5,708 nucleotides of DNA from Methylomarinum sp964397365. GTDB taxonomy: Bacteria > Pseudomonadota > Gammaproteobacteria > Methylococcales > Methylomonadaceae. The notes under the pieces are model-generated. The model ran no database searches. It had not been told where the DNA came from and saw only the letters and a program-made list of their open reading frames with translations. A program made the translations under genes and the position numbers. The stretch is taken from NCBI GenBank assembly GCA_964397365.1, contig CAYNIU010000151.1:1-5708 (forward strand). The letters run 5' to 3'. Shown piece after piece: positions 1 to 5,708 of this stretch (position 1 is the stretch's first letter; each line of letters begins with the position of its first letter).

Positions 1-93
1 GAGGAAGTTCTGGCCAAACATGATGAAAATTATATGCCGCCGGAAGTGGCCGAGAGTTTGAAAAAAACACAACAAATGCAGACCGGGAAGTAA
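1..93 (+). CDS. ccmE: Cytochrome c maturation protein CcmE, C-terminal fragment (5' end outside window)
   Basis: The reading frame is open from the first base and ends at TAA 91-93, giving 30 residues that begin EEVLAKHDENYMPPEV. This is the signature C-terminal stretch of CcmE, the periplasmic, membrane-anchored haem chaperone of System I cytochrome c biogenesis. The HDENY motif holds the histidine that binds the haem vinyl group covalently (codon at 19-21; His130 in the E. coli protein) and the tyrosine four residues later that helps coordinate haem iron (codon at 31-33). After the motif comes the short, charged, probably flexible tail usual for the family. CcmE takes haem from the CcmABCD complex and passes it to CcmF, which is encoded next after a single base. 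The OB-fold core and the N-terminal anchor lie upstream of the window. The fragment is too short for the ORF track but the motif is unambiguous. Confidence 0.93.
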   Translation, partial: EEVLAKHDENYMPPEVAESLKKTQQMQTGK

Positions 94-94
94 T

Positions 95-2047
95 ATGATC
101 GCAGAATTAGGTCAATTTTCTCTGATTTTAGCCTTGTCTATGGCGATAATTCTGGGATTACTGCCTGTTATTGGCGCCGCGCGTTCAATAGCTGGATGGG
201 TTTACGTTGCCAGACCGGCGGCCTATGCACAATTACTGTTTCTGGCATTGTCTTATGTCTGTTTAACCTATGCCTTTCTGGTGCATGATTTTTCAGTGGC
301 CTATGTCGCGCAAAATTCCAATACCGCATTACCGACCCTGTATTTAATATCCGGCGTTTGGGGTGCGCATGAAGGTTCGTTATTATTGTGGGCATTGATT
401 TTATCCATCTGGACAGCCTTAGTTGCAGCCTTCAGCAGGAACATTCCTGATATCACCATGGCCAGAGTTTTAGGCATCATGGGGCTGGTTAGTATTGGCT
501 TTATCTCGTTTTTATTGTTTACCTCCAATCCATTCGCACGATTATTTCCCTCTCCTGTTGAAGGGCGTGATCTCAATCCCTTGTTGCAGGATCCCGGACT
601 GGCGATACACCCACCGATGTTATACATGGGCTATGTCGGTTTTTCAGTCGCTTTTGCCTTTTCTATAGCCGCCTTGCTGGAAGGTCGGCTGGATTCGGCC
701 TGGGCGCGCTGGTCCAGACCCTGGACCAATATCGCCTGGATGTTCTTAACCATCGGCATTGCTCTGGGCAGCTGGTGGGCCTATTATGAACTGGGTTGGG
801 GCGGCTGGTGGTTTTGGGATCCAGTGGAAAATGCATCATTTATGCCGTGGCTGGTCGGCACAGCATTGATTCATTCCCTGGCGGCCAGCGAGAAGCGGGG
901 GGTGTTCAAAACCTGGACGGTATTATTGGCAATTTTTGCTTTTTCCTTGAGTCTGCTGGGTACTTTCCTGGTGCGTTCAGGGGTTTTGACTTCGGTTCAT
1001 GCTTTTGCCAGCGATCCGGCCCGGGGCTTGTTTATCCTGATCTTTCTTGCTGTCGTTGTCGGTGGTTCTTTAATGTTATATGCCATTAGAGCGCCGCAAG
1101 TTAAAAGTAGCGCCAGTTTTGAACTGGTATCACGCGAATCCATGTTACTGATCAACAATGTGTTGTTAGTGGTAACGGCGGCCAGTATTTTATTGGGTAC
1201 ACTCTATCCTTTGTTTATTGATGCCTTGGGACTGGGCAAAATTTCAGTCGGTCCGCCGTATTTTAATGCCGTATTTATTCCCGTGATGGCGCCCTTGGCA
1301 TTTGCTGTCGGTTTGGGGGTATTACTGCGTTGGAAACGGGATCAAATTAGCGCTTTGACTAAACGTTTGCTTTGGATCGTTATCGTCTGTCTTGTTGGAG
1401 GTTTGTTAATACCTTTGGCAATGCCGTTTTATTCCTGGGCTGCGGTATTGGGCATCACTCTAGCATTGTGGACGGTGGCGACTTCCTTATTGGCATTTAA
1501 AGATCGTTTCGGTAATAAAGGTTTTAGTTGGCAACGGCTGAAGGAAATTCCGGCCGGGTTTTATGGTATGACGACTGCGCATCTGGGCATTGCGGTCTTT
1601 GTGATCGGGATTACATTGACTTCAATATACAGCGTTGAGCGCGATATCAAAATGGCGCCCGGCGATACCCTGGATATGTCGGGCTATGTTTTTAAATTTC
1701 AGGGAATTAAACAAACTGACGGACCCAATTATACGGCGCAACAGGGATTTCTGACGGTCAGTTATCAGGGAGAGCAAGTGGCCAGGTTGCAACCCCAGAA
1801 GCGGGTATACCGGGTGCAAACCATGCCAATGACTGAAGCCGCCATTGATGCCGGGCTGTTCAGAGATTTATTTGTCGCTATTGGCGAACCGCTTGGTCAT
1901 CAAGGGGCCTGGAGTCTGCGTATTTATTACAAAGCCTTTATTCGCTGGATTTGGCTGGGGGCTTTGTTTATGGCGGCTGGAGGTCTGATTGCAAGCTGTG
2001 ATAAACGCTATCGTATCAGTAATAAAAAATCACAAGTTCATGCTTAA
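95..2047 (+). CDS. ccmF: Cytochrome c haem lyase subunit CcmF
   Basis: CcmF is the large inner-membrane core of the System I haem lyase. It receives haem from holo-CcmE and, with CcmH and CcmI, attaches it to the CxxCH motif of apocytochrome c in the periplasm. The 650-residue product matches the usual family length (about 650) and is almost wholly hydrophobic, with many membrane helices. The tryptophan-rich WWD haem-handling domain lies at residues 226-252 (WWAYYELGWGGWWFWDPVEN region). Four histidines fall where the family has its haem ligands: H172 (IHPPMLY), H260 (ALIHS), H302 (SVHAF) and H496 (TAHLG), corresponding to E. coli H173, H261, H303 and H491. A periplasmic domain of about 100 residues (roughly 512-612) precedes the last helix (about 616-634). 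The ATG follows the ccmE stop by one base, with a purine-rich GGGAAG at 85-90 as a modest ribosome binding site. The 3' end overlaps ccmG by 8 bases. No key residue is missing. Confidence 0.98.
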   Translation: MIAELGQFSLILALSMAIILGLLPVIGAARSIAGWVYVARPAAYAQLLFLALSYVCLTYAFLVHDFSVAYVAQNSNTALPTLYLISGVWGAHEGSLLLWALILSIWTALVAAFSRNIPDITMARVLGIMGLVSIGFISFLLFTSNPFARLFPSPVEGRDLNPLLQDPGLAIHPPMLYMGYVGFSVAFAFSIAALLEGRLDSAWARWSRPWTNIAWMFLTIGIALGSWWAYYELGWGGWWFWDPVENASFMPWLVGTALIHSLAASEKRGVFKTWTVLLAIFAFSLSLLGTFLVRSGVLTSVHAFASDPARGLFILIFLAVVVGGSLMLYAIRAPQVKSSASFELVSRESMLLINNVLLVVTAASILLGTLYPLFIDALGLGKISVGPPYFNAVFIPVMAPLAFAVGLGVLLRWKRDQISALTKRLLWIVIVCLVGGLLIPLAMPFYSWAAVLGITLALWTVATSLLAFKDRFGNKGFSWQRLKEIPAGFYGMTTAHLGIAVFVIGITLTSIYSVERDIKMAPGDTLDMSGYVFKFQGIKQTDGPNYTAQQGFLTVSYQGEQVARLQPQKRVYRVQTMPMTEAAIDAGLFRDLFVAIGEPLGHQGAWSLRIYYKAFIRWIWLGALFMAAGGLIASCDKRYRISNKKSQVHA

Positions 2048-2570
2048 ATATATTGTTCCGTTAATTTTATTTACTGTGTTGGCTGCTTTTTTAGCCGTGG
2101 GTCTAAAATTGAATCCGCGCGATATTCCTTCGCCGTTGATTGATAAACCGGCGCCGGCTTTTTCTTTGCCGGTTTTATCCCATCCTGAACAGCTATTGAC
2201 GCAACAGGATTTAAAGGGTCAGGTTTGGTTGTTGAATGTCTGGGCATCCTGGTGTGTATCCTGTCGTTCCGAGCACCCTGTTTTAAATCAACTGGCTGGA
2301 AAAAATGCAGTGACCATTGTTGGTCTGAATTATAAAGATGAGCCGCAGGCAGCCCGACAATGGTTAGCTCAATTGGGAAACCCTTATAATATCAGTATCA
2401 TGGATATAGAAGGGCGTACAGGGATTGATTATGGGGTTTACGGGGTTCCAGAAACTTTTATCATCGATAAAAAAGGGATTATTCGTTATAAATTTACCGG
2501 GCCGGTTACAGCAAATGATGTCGAAGAAATATTTCTTCCTATGATCAATCAATTGAAGGCAGAAGGCTGA
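2040..2570 (+). CDS. ccmG: Thiol:disulfide oxidoreductase CcmG (DsbE family)
   Basis: This is a 176-residue membrane-anchored periplasmic thioredoxin that passes reducing power, normally received from DsbD or CcdA, to CcmH and apocytochrome c so that the CxxCH thiols stay reduced for haem attachment. The N-terminal segment at about residues 4-22 (KYIVPLILFTVLAAFLAVGL) is an uncleaved signal anchor, followed by the thioredoxin fold. The active site is WCVSC (C72, C75) with the family-typical RSEHP after it; E78 matches the conserved acidic residue of CcmG proteins. The GVPE loop with the expected cis-proline (P137) is also present. The ATG at 2040 is preferred because it gives a standard anchor and the usual short n-region. 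A TTG at 1989 would add 17 residues encoded inside ccmF. The start lies within the last codons of ccmF and has no clear Shine-Dalgarno sequence, so translation is probably coupled to ccmF termination. Confidence 0.96.
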   Translation: MLKYIVPLILFTVLAAFLAVGLKLNPRDIPSPLIDKPAPAFSLPVLSHPEQLLTQQDLKGQVWLLNVWASWCVSCRSEHPVLNQLAGKNAVTIVGLNYKDEPQAARQWLAQLGNPYNISIMDIEGRTGIDYGVYGVPETFIIDKKGIIRYKFTGPVTANDVEEIFLPMINQLKAEG

Positions 2571-3127
2571 TGAAAATTCTAGTACAGCATCCATTTTTCT
2601 TTAATGACTTGTGTAACTTAAAAGTTGTTGAAATATCAGGTAAATATTGTGAACGTACGCATTGGTGCAAAAATGCTGCCGTACTAAGCATATTATTGCT
2701 GTTTTACAGCTCGTTTGTATTAGCCGCTGTGGAATATCGTCAGTTTGATAATCCCGAACAAGAACAGGCTTATCATCATCTGATTTCTGAATTACGCTGT
2801 CTGGTCTGCCAAAATCAAACCATTGCTGATTCCAATGCTGATTTGGCCAAAGATTTGCGGCGCCAGGTGTATGAAATGTTACAGCAGGGTAAAACCCGGC
2901 AGCAAATAGTCCATTTCATGACCCAGCGTTATGGTGATTTTGTCATGTACCGTCCACCTTTTAAAGCCAAAACCGCCATTTTATGGCTGGGGCCGCTGAT
3001 ATTTGTGGGGATTGGTTTACTGGCCTTAATTATTATCAGTCGTCGTAAAAACAGCTCTGTCAGTGAACAGAAATTAAGCGAACAGGATAAAGCGCGTATC
3101 GACTCACTACTGGAAGAGGGTGAATAG
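2570..3127 (+). CDS. ccmH: Cytochrome c maturation protein CcmH (CcmH/CycL/Ccl2 type), with doubtful N-terminus
   Basis: CcmH is a periplasmic, membrane-tethered thiol reductase that works with CcmG to reduce the disulfide of apocytochrome c and belongs to the CcmF-CcmI haem lyase complex. The LRCLVCQNQ signature is present (C77, C80 in this numbering), followed by the conserved three-helix domain (ADSNADLAKDLRRQVYEML, then the RYGDFVMYRPP motif) and a C-terminal membrane helix at about 126-147 with a basic stop (SRRK). The mature region starts near AVEYRQF, residue 53. The ATG at 2570 shares its A with the ccmG TGA and has GAAGG at 2555-2559 about 10 bases upstream, so it looks usable. It nevertheless puts some 34 polar residues with three cysteines (C15, C27, C33) before the hydrophobic signal core (about 36-52), unlike the short leaders typical of the family. 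A competing start with a one-base frame change is described separately. Function is secure; the start is not. Confidence 0.93.
   Translation: MKILVQHPFFFNDLCNLKVVEISGKYCERTHWCKNAAVLSILLLFYSSFVLAAVEYRQFDNPEQEQAYHHLISELRCLVCQNQTIADSNADLAKDLRRQVYEMLQQGKTRQQIVHFMTQRYGDFVMYRPPFKAKTAILWLGPLIFVGIGLLALIIISRRKNSSVSEQKLSEQDKARIDSLLEEGE
2638..2673 (+). other. Alternative ccmH start region: AGG, GTG and A5 run in a neighbouring frame
   Basis: An AGG at 2638-2640 sits eight bases before GTG 2649-2651. From that GTG the frame reads VNVRIGAK and then, after the A5 run at 2669-2673, stops at a TAA a few codons later (2682-2684 region). If the run had six A's, the same frame would continue straight into the ccmH frame as VNVRIGAKNAAVLSILLLFY, a basic n-region plus hydrophobic core. 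The resulting CcmH would have about 159 residues, close to the usual length of stand-alone CcmH proteins. What is seen is the ribosome-binding-like site, the GTG and the homopolymer. That a base was lost, miscalled or bypassed by slippage is inference. Confidence 0.4.
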
Positions 3128-3132
3128 CTTTG
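3116..3132 (+). promoter_or_regulatory. Ribosome binding site and TTG start codon of ccmI
   Basis: GAGGG at 3116-3120 lies nine bases before TTG 3130-3132. The site is inside the last codons of ccmH. It supports the TTG as the true start, since translation from it gives a complete first membrane helix. The rare start codon may lower the yield of CcmI relative to its neighbours, which is inference. Confidence 0.65.
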
Positions 3133-4329
3133 AATATTCTGTTTTGGCTGATCGTTGCCGTATTAATTGTTATTGCCCTGGTCATGGTAATATGGCCTTT
3201 ATGGCGAAAATCGACACTATCTGAATTCGACATTGACCAGCGTAATATTAAAATTGCCAGAGAACGTCTGGCCAATTTAAAACAGCAATTGCAGCAGGAA
3301 GTATTGAGTCAGGCTCAATTTGATGAACAATATCAGGAACTGGAGCTCACTCTTAATGATGAGTTGACAGGCGATCAAATTGAACAAAAACAGACAGTAC
3401 AGGGAAAATGGGTAATTCCGGTTGTTGTCCTGTTCGTACCATTACTGAGTTTGTCTCTGTATTTTGCTTTGGGCGACCCACAAGCACTGGCACAAGCCAA
3501 ACAACAGCAATTAGTCCGCCAACAGCAACAAAATATTAACAACATGGTGGCCGGTCTGGCTGAACGGCTTAAACAACAGCCGGACGATGCCGAAGGCTGG
3601 CTGATGTTGGGGCGTTCTTATAAATACATGAATCAATATGATCGTGCTGCTGCGGCCTTCGCACAAGCTTATCGCCTGGAAGGTGACAAGGTGGAAGTGA
3701 TGCTGCAATATGCCGATGCGCTGGCGTTGAACAATGGCGGTAAACTCAGCGGACAACCGGCGCAATTGGTTTTTAAAGCGTTGGCATTATCACCCGATAA
3801 TATGACAGCTCTGTGGTTGGGTGGTATGGCCAAGGTTGAAACAGGTGAGTTTGCTGAAGCTTTACAGTATTGGCAAAAACTGGAACCGTTAATAGCTAGC
3901 GATTCACAATCACACCAGCAATTGATGGGATTAATAACAGCAGTGAAATCTCGTCTTGGTGGTGATCAATCGCTTCAGGCTGGTAAAAATATCAAAGTTA
4001 ATGTCAGCATAGATAAAAATCTTCTCAGCCAAACAAACGCCAACCAGACCGTGTTTATTTATGCACAGGCGCTTAACGGCCCTAAAATGCCACTGGCAAT
4101 TATTCGCAAACAGGTGCGTAATTTACCGTTATCTGTGGAATTGAATGACACGTTGGCCATGACACCAGCCATGAAATTGTCCTCTTTTAAGCAGGTTAAA
4201 GTCATAGCTCGCGTTTCTAAAACAGGCAATGCCATGCAGCAACCGGGAGACCTGATAGGTTTTAGCAATATAATCCGCTTAGAAGCCAACAATAGCGTTA
4301 CCATTACCATCAATCAACAACTGAAATAA
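3130..4329 (+). CDS. ccmI: Cytochrome c maturation TPR protein CcmI (CycH)
   Basis: CcmI binds the C-terminus of apocytochrome c and brings it to the CcmF/CcmH haem ligation complex. The 399-residue product has the family layout. A first membrane helix lies at about residues 4-23, followed by a cytoplasmic amphipathic loop (about 35-90, rich in Leu, Gln and Glu, coiled-coil-like) and a second helix at about 94-114. Next come a glutamine-rich linker (about 121-137) and periplasmic TPR-like repeats (clearest at 151-186 and 221-252). A C-terminal beta-rich, probably Ig-like domain at about 287-396 carries the pattern VFIYAQALNGPKMPLAIIRK, as in CcmI/CycH C-termini. The start is TTG at 3130, two bases after the ccmH stop, with GAGGG at 3116-3120 nine bases upstream. 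No earlier start is possible and the next Met would remove most of the first helix. The gene is separate from ccmH, unlike E. coli, where the two are fused. Its stop overlaps the hemN start by one base. Confidence 0.95.
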   Translation: MNILFWLIVAVLIVIALVMVIWPLWRKSTLSEFDIDQRNIKIARERLANLKQQLQQEVLSQAQFDEQYQELELTLNDELTGDQIEQKQTVQGKWVIPVVVLFVPLLSLSLYFALGDPQALAQAKQQQLVRQQQQNINNMVAGLAERLKQQPDDAEGWLMLGRSYKYMNQYDRAAAAFAQAYRLEGDKVEVMLQYADALALNNGGKLSGQPAQLVFKALALSPDNMTALWLGGMAKVETGEFAEALQYWQKLEPLIASDSQSHQQLMGLITAVKSRLGGDQSLQAGKNIKVNVSIDKNLLSQTNANQTVFIYAQALNGPKMPLAIIRKQVRNLPLSVELNDTLAMTPAMKLSSFKQVKVIARVSKTGNAMQQPGDLIGFSNIIRLEANNSVTITINQQLK

Positions 4330-5708
4330 TGGATCAATCCATCCAATTTGATCTCGATCTGATCAACCGTTACAACAAATCGGGGCCACGATATACCTCA
4401 TATCCCACGGCGCTGGAATTGCATGAAGGATTTAGCGACCGGGACTACCGAGAACATATCGCCAAATCCAATGCCGTGGGCGGGCCATTATCACTTTATT
4501 TCCACATACCGTTTTGCGATACCGTCTGTTTTTATTGCGCCTGCAATAAAATTATCACTAAAAACCGTAAACATGCCGAGCCGTATCTGGATAATCTATG
4601 CAAGGAAATAGCTTTACAGGGTGATTTATTCGATTCCAGCCGACAGGTCAATCAACTCCATTGGGGTGGCGGTACGCCGACGTTTCTGAGTGTTCAACAA
4701 ATGCAGCGACTGATGGCAACAACTCGCGAGCATTTTACGCTACGCGATGATGATCAGGGCGAATACTCCATAGAAGTTGATCCGCGCGAAACCGACGAGC
4801 AAACCATCACCCAGTTACGCCAGTTAGGGTTTAATCGCATTAGTCTGGGGTTACAGGACTTTGATGCAGCCGTACAAAAAGCCGTCAATCGCATTCAAAG
4901 CAGGGAGCAAACTTTTTCTGTTCTGGAATCGGCTCGCCAAGAAGGATTTCGCTCCACCAATATTGATTTGATTTACGGCTTACCGCTGCAAACAGTCAAA
5001 ACCTTTGCCGATACGCTGGATCAGGTGCTGGAATATCTGCCGGAACGTTTTTCCATTTTCAATTACGCCCATTTGCCCAGTCGCTTTAAAACCCAGCGAC
5101 AAATCAATGAAGCCGATATGCCCAGCCCTGACGTCAAACTGAATATTTTACAAATGGTGGGCAAAAAACTGACTGATGCCGGTTATGTTTATATCGGTAT
5201 GGATCATTTTGCCAGACCGGATGACGAATTGGCCATAGCGCAGCGTGAAGGCCAATTGTATCGAAATTTTCAGGGTTATTCCACGCATTCTGATTGTGAT
5301 TTGGTCGGCTTGGGGATTACCTCAATCGGCAGGGTGGGCGATGCCTACATCCAGAATGTCAAAGAATTGCAAAGCTACAATGATCGGATTAAACAAGGTC
5401 AATTGCCGGTATTCAAAGGGGTTGATCTTGATGAGGATGATAAATTACGGCGGAGTGTTATCACCCAGCTTATTTGCCATTTTGACTTGGATTTCGGAAA
5501 AATCGAACGGCAATTTACCCTTAATTTTGCAGAATATTTCAGCGATGAATTGCAAAACCTACGGACTATGCAAAAAGATGGTTTGTTGATTGTTAATGAA
5601 AACGGCATACAGGTATTGCCGGCTGGGCGCTTACTGATACGTAATATCTGTATGGTATTTGATAAATACATGAGCCGAAAGCAACAGCAGTTTTCTAAAG
5701 TGATTTAA
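4329..5708 (+). CDS. hemN: Oxygen-independent coproporphyrinogen III dehydrogenase (radical SAM)
   Basis: HemN converts coproporphyrinogen III to protoporphyrinogen IX by two S-adenosylmethionine-dependent oxidative decarboxylations, the anaerobic or micro-oxic counterpart of HemF; it acts in the cytoplasm. The 459-residue product has the length and full landmark set of true HemN rather than the shorter HemW paralogues. It has the N-terminal YNKSGPRYTSYPTA motif, which HemW lacks, and the iron-sulfur motif CDTVCFYCAC with C63, C67, C70 and the extra C72 (CX3CX2CXC). Further landmarks are GGGTPTF at 113-119 (SAM binding), IEVDPRE around E149, NIDLIYGLP at 211-219, RNFQGYSTH at 312-320 and the C-terminal block GRLLIRNICMVFDKYM. 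The ATG at 4329 shares its A with the ccmI TAA; no convincing Shine-Dalgarno sequence is visible, so translational coupling to ccmI is likely. The gene is complete and stops on the final base of the window. Nothing suggests pseudogenisation or recent transfer. Confidence 0.97.
   Translation: MDQSIQFDLDLINRYNKSGPRYTSYPTALELHEGFSDRDYREHIAKSNAVGGPLSLYFHIPFCDTVCFYCACNKIITKNRKHAEPYLDNLCKEIALQGDLFDSSRQVNQLHWGGGTPTFLSVQQMQRLMATTREHFTLRDDDQGEYSIEVDPRETDEQTITQLRQLGFNRISLGLQDFDAAVQKAVNRIQSREQTFSVLESARQEGFRSTNIDLIYGLPLQTVKTFADTLDQVLEYLPERFSIFNYAHLPSRFKTQRQINEADMPSPDVKLNILQMVGKKLTDAGYVYIGMDHFARPDDELAIAQREGQLYRNFQGYSTHSDCDLVGLGITSIGRVGDAYIQNVKELQSYNDRIKQGQLPVFKGVDLDEDDKLRRSVITQLICHFDLDFGKIERQFTLNFAEYFSDELQNLRTMQKDGLLIVNENGIQVLPAGRLLIRNICMVFDKYMSRKQQQFSKVI

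Noticed and set aside
796..1089. 97-codon + strand open frame within ccmF.
   Set aside because: It lies entirely inside ccmF in another frame over the conserved WWD region, and its product resembles no family I know. It is a coding shadow.
1989..2039. Longer CcmG start at TTG 1989.
   Set aside because: It adds 17 residues encoded inside ccmF, has no ribosome binding site, and puts an untypical sequence before a normal signal anchor that starts at ATG 2040.
3493..3540. CAA/CAG-rich stretch in ccmI that looks like a trinucleotide repeat.
   Set aside because: It encodes the glutamine-rich linker after the second membrane helix. The codons are mixed and interrupted, so it is not a true simple repeat.
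4330..4345. TGGAT-N6-ATCCA inverted repeat at the hemN start.
   Set aside because: The arms are five bases, too short to stand out from chance, and there is no associated promoter-like sequence.
4348..4366. TTGAT...ATCAA inverted repeat just inside hemN, resembling an FNR/Anr box.
   Set aside because: The half-sites are separated by nine bases instead of the four required, and they lie inside codons for FDLDLIN, which matches a conserved N-terminal HemN segment. Coding constraint explains it.
5399..5671. 90-codon - strand open frame opposite the hemN 3' end.
   Set aside because: It is antisense to a conserved HemN C-terminal region, with no start signal or recognisable product. The other minus-strand frames in the window are rejected for the same reason.

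Overview
The window holds the 3' part of a System I cytochrome c maturation (ccm) operon, followed without a gap by an oxygen-independent haem biosynthesis gene. All genes are on the + strand and packed head to tail. In order they are: the last 30 codons of ccmE (haem chaperone), ccmF (haem lyase membrane subunit), ccmG (membrane-anchored thioredoxin), ccmH (CxxC apocytochrome reductase), ccmI (TPR apocytochrome chaperone) and hemN (radical-SAM coproporphyrinogen III dehydrogenase). HemN ends on the last base of the window, so everything after ccmE is complete.

The genes form one pathway. CcmE carries covalently bound haem to CcmF. CcmG and CcmH keep the CxxCH cysteines of apocytochrome c reduced. 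CcmI captures the apocytochrome and presents it to CcmF for thioether ligation. HemN supplies haem precursor when oxygen is scarce, so placing it at the end of this operon would couple haem supply to haem consumption. Junctions are very tight: one base between ccmE and ccmF, an 8-base ccmF/ccmG overlap, a 1-base ccmG/ccmH overlap (for the long ccmH start), two bases between ccmH and ccmI, and a 1-base ccmI/hemN overlap. No promoter, terminator, RNA gene, repeat, mobile element or CRISPR array was seen, and no stretch longer than about 80 bases lacks a supported gene.

The protein sequences and gene order (separate ccmH and ccmI, mid-40s %GC by eye) point to a gammaproteobacterium that makes c-type cytochromes and has some low-oxygen physiology. 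A methanotroph-like lineage is possible, but this is only an impression. I found no undescribed system. The two points most worth a second look are the hemN-ccm linkage and the start of ccmH. The ccmH N-terminus is abnormally long, and it would become a textbook signal peptide read from a GTG with its own ribosome binding site if one A were added to the A5 run at 2669-2673.
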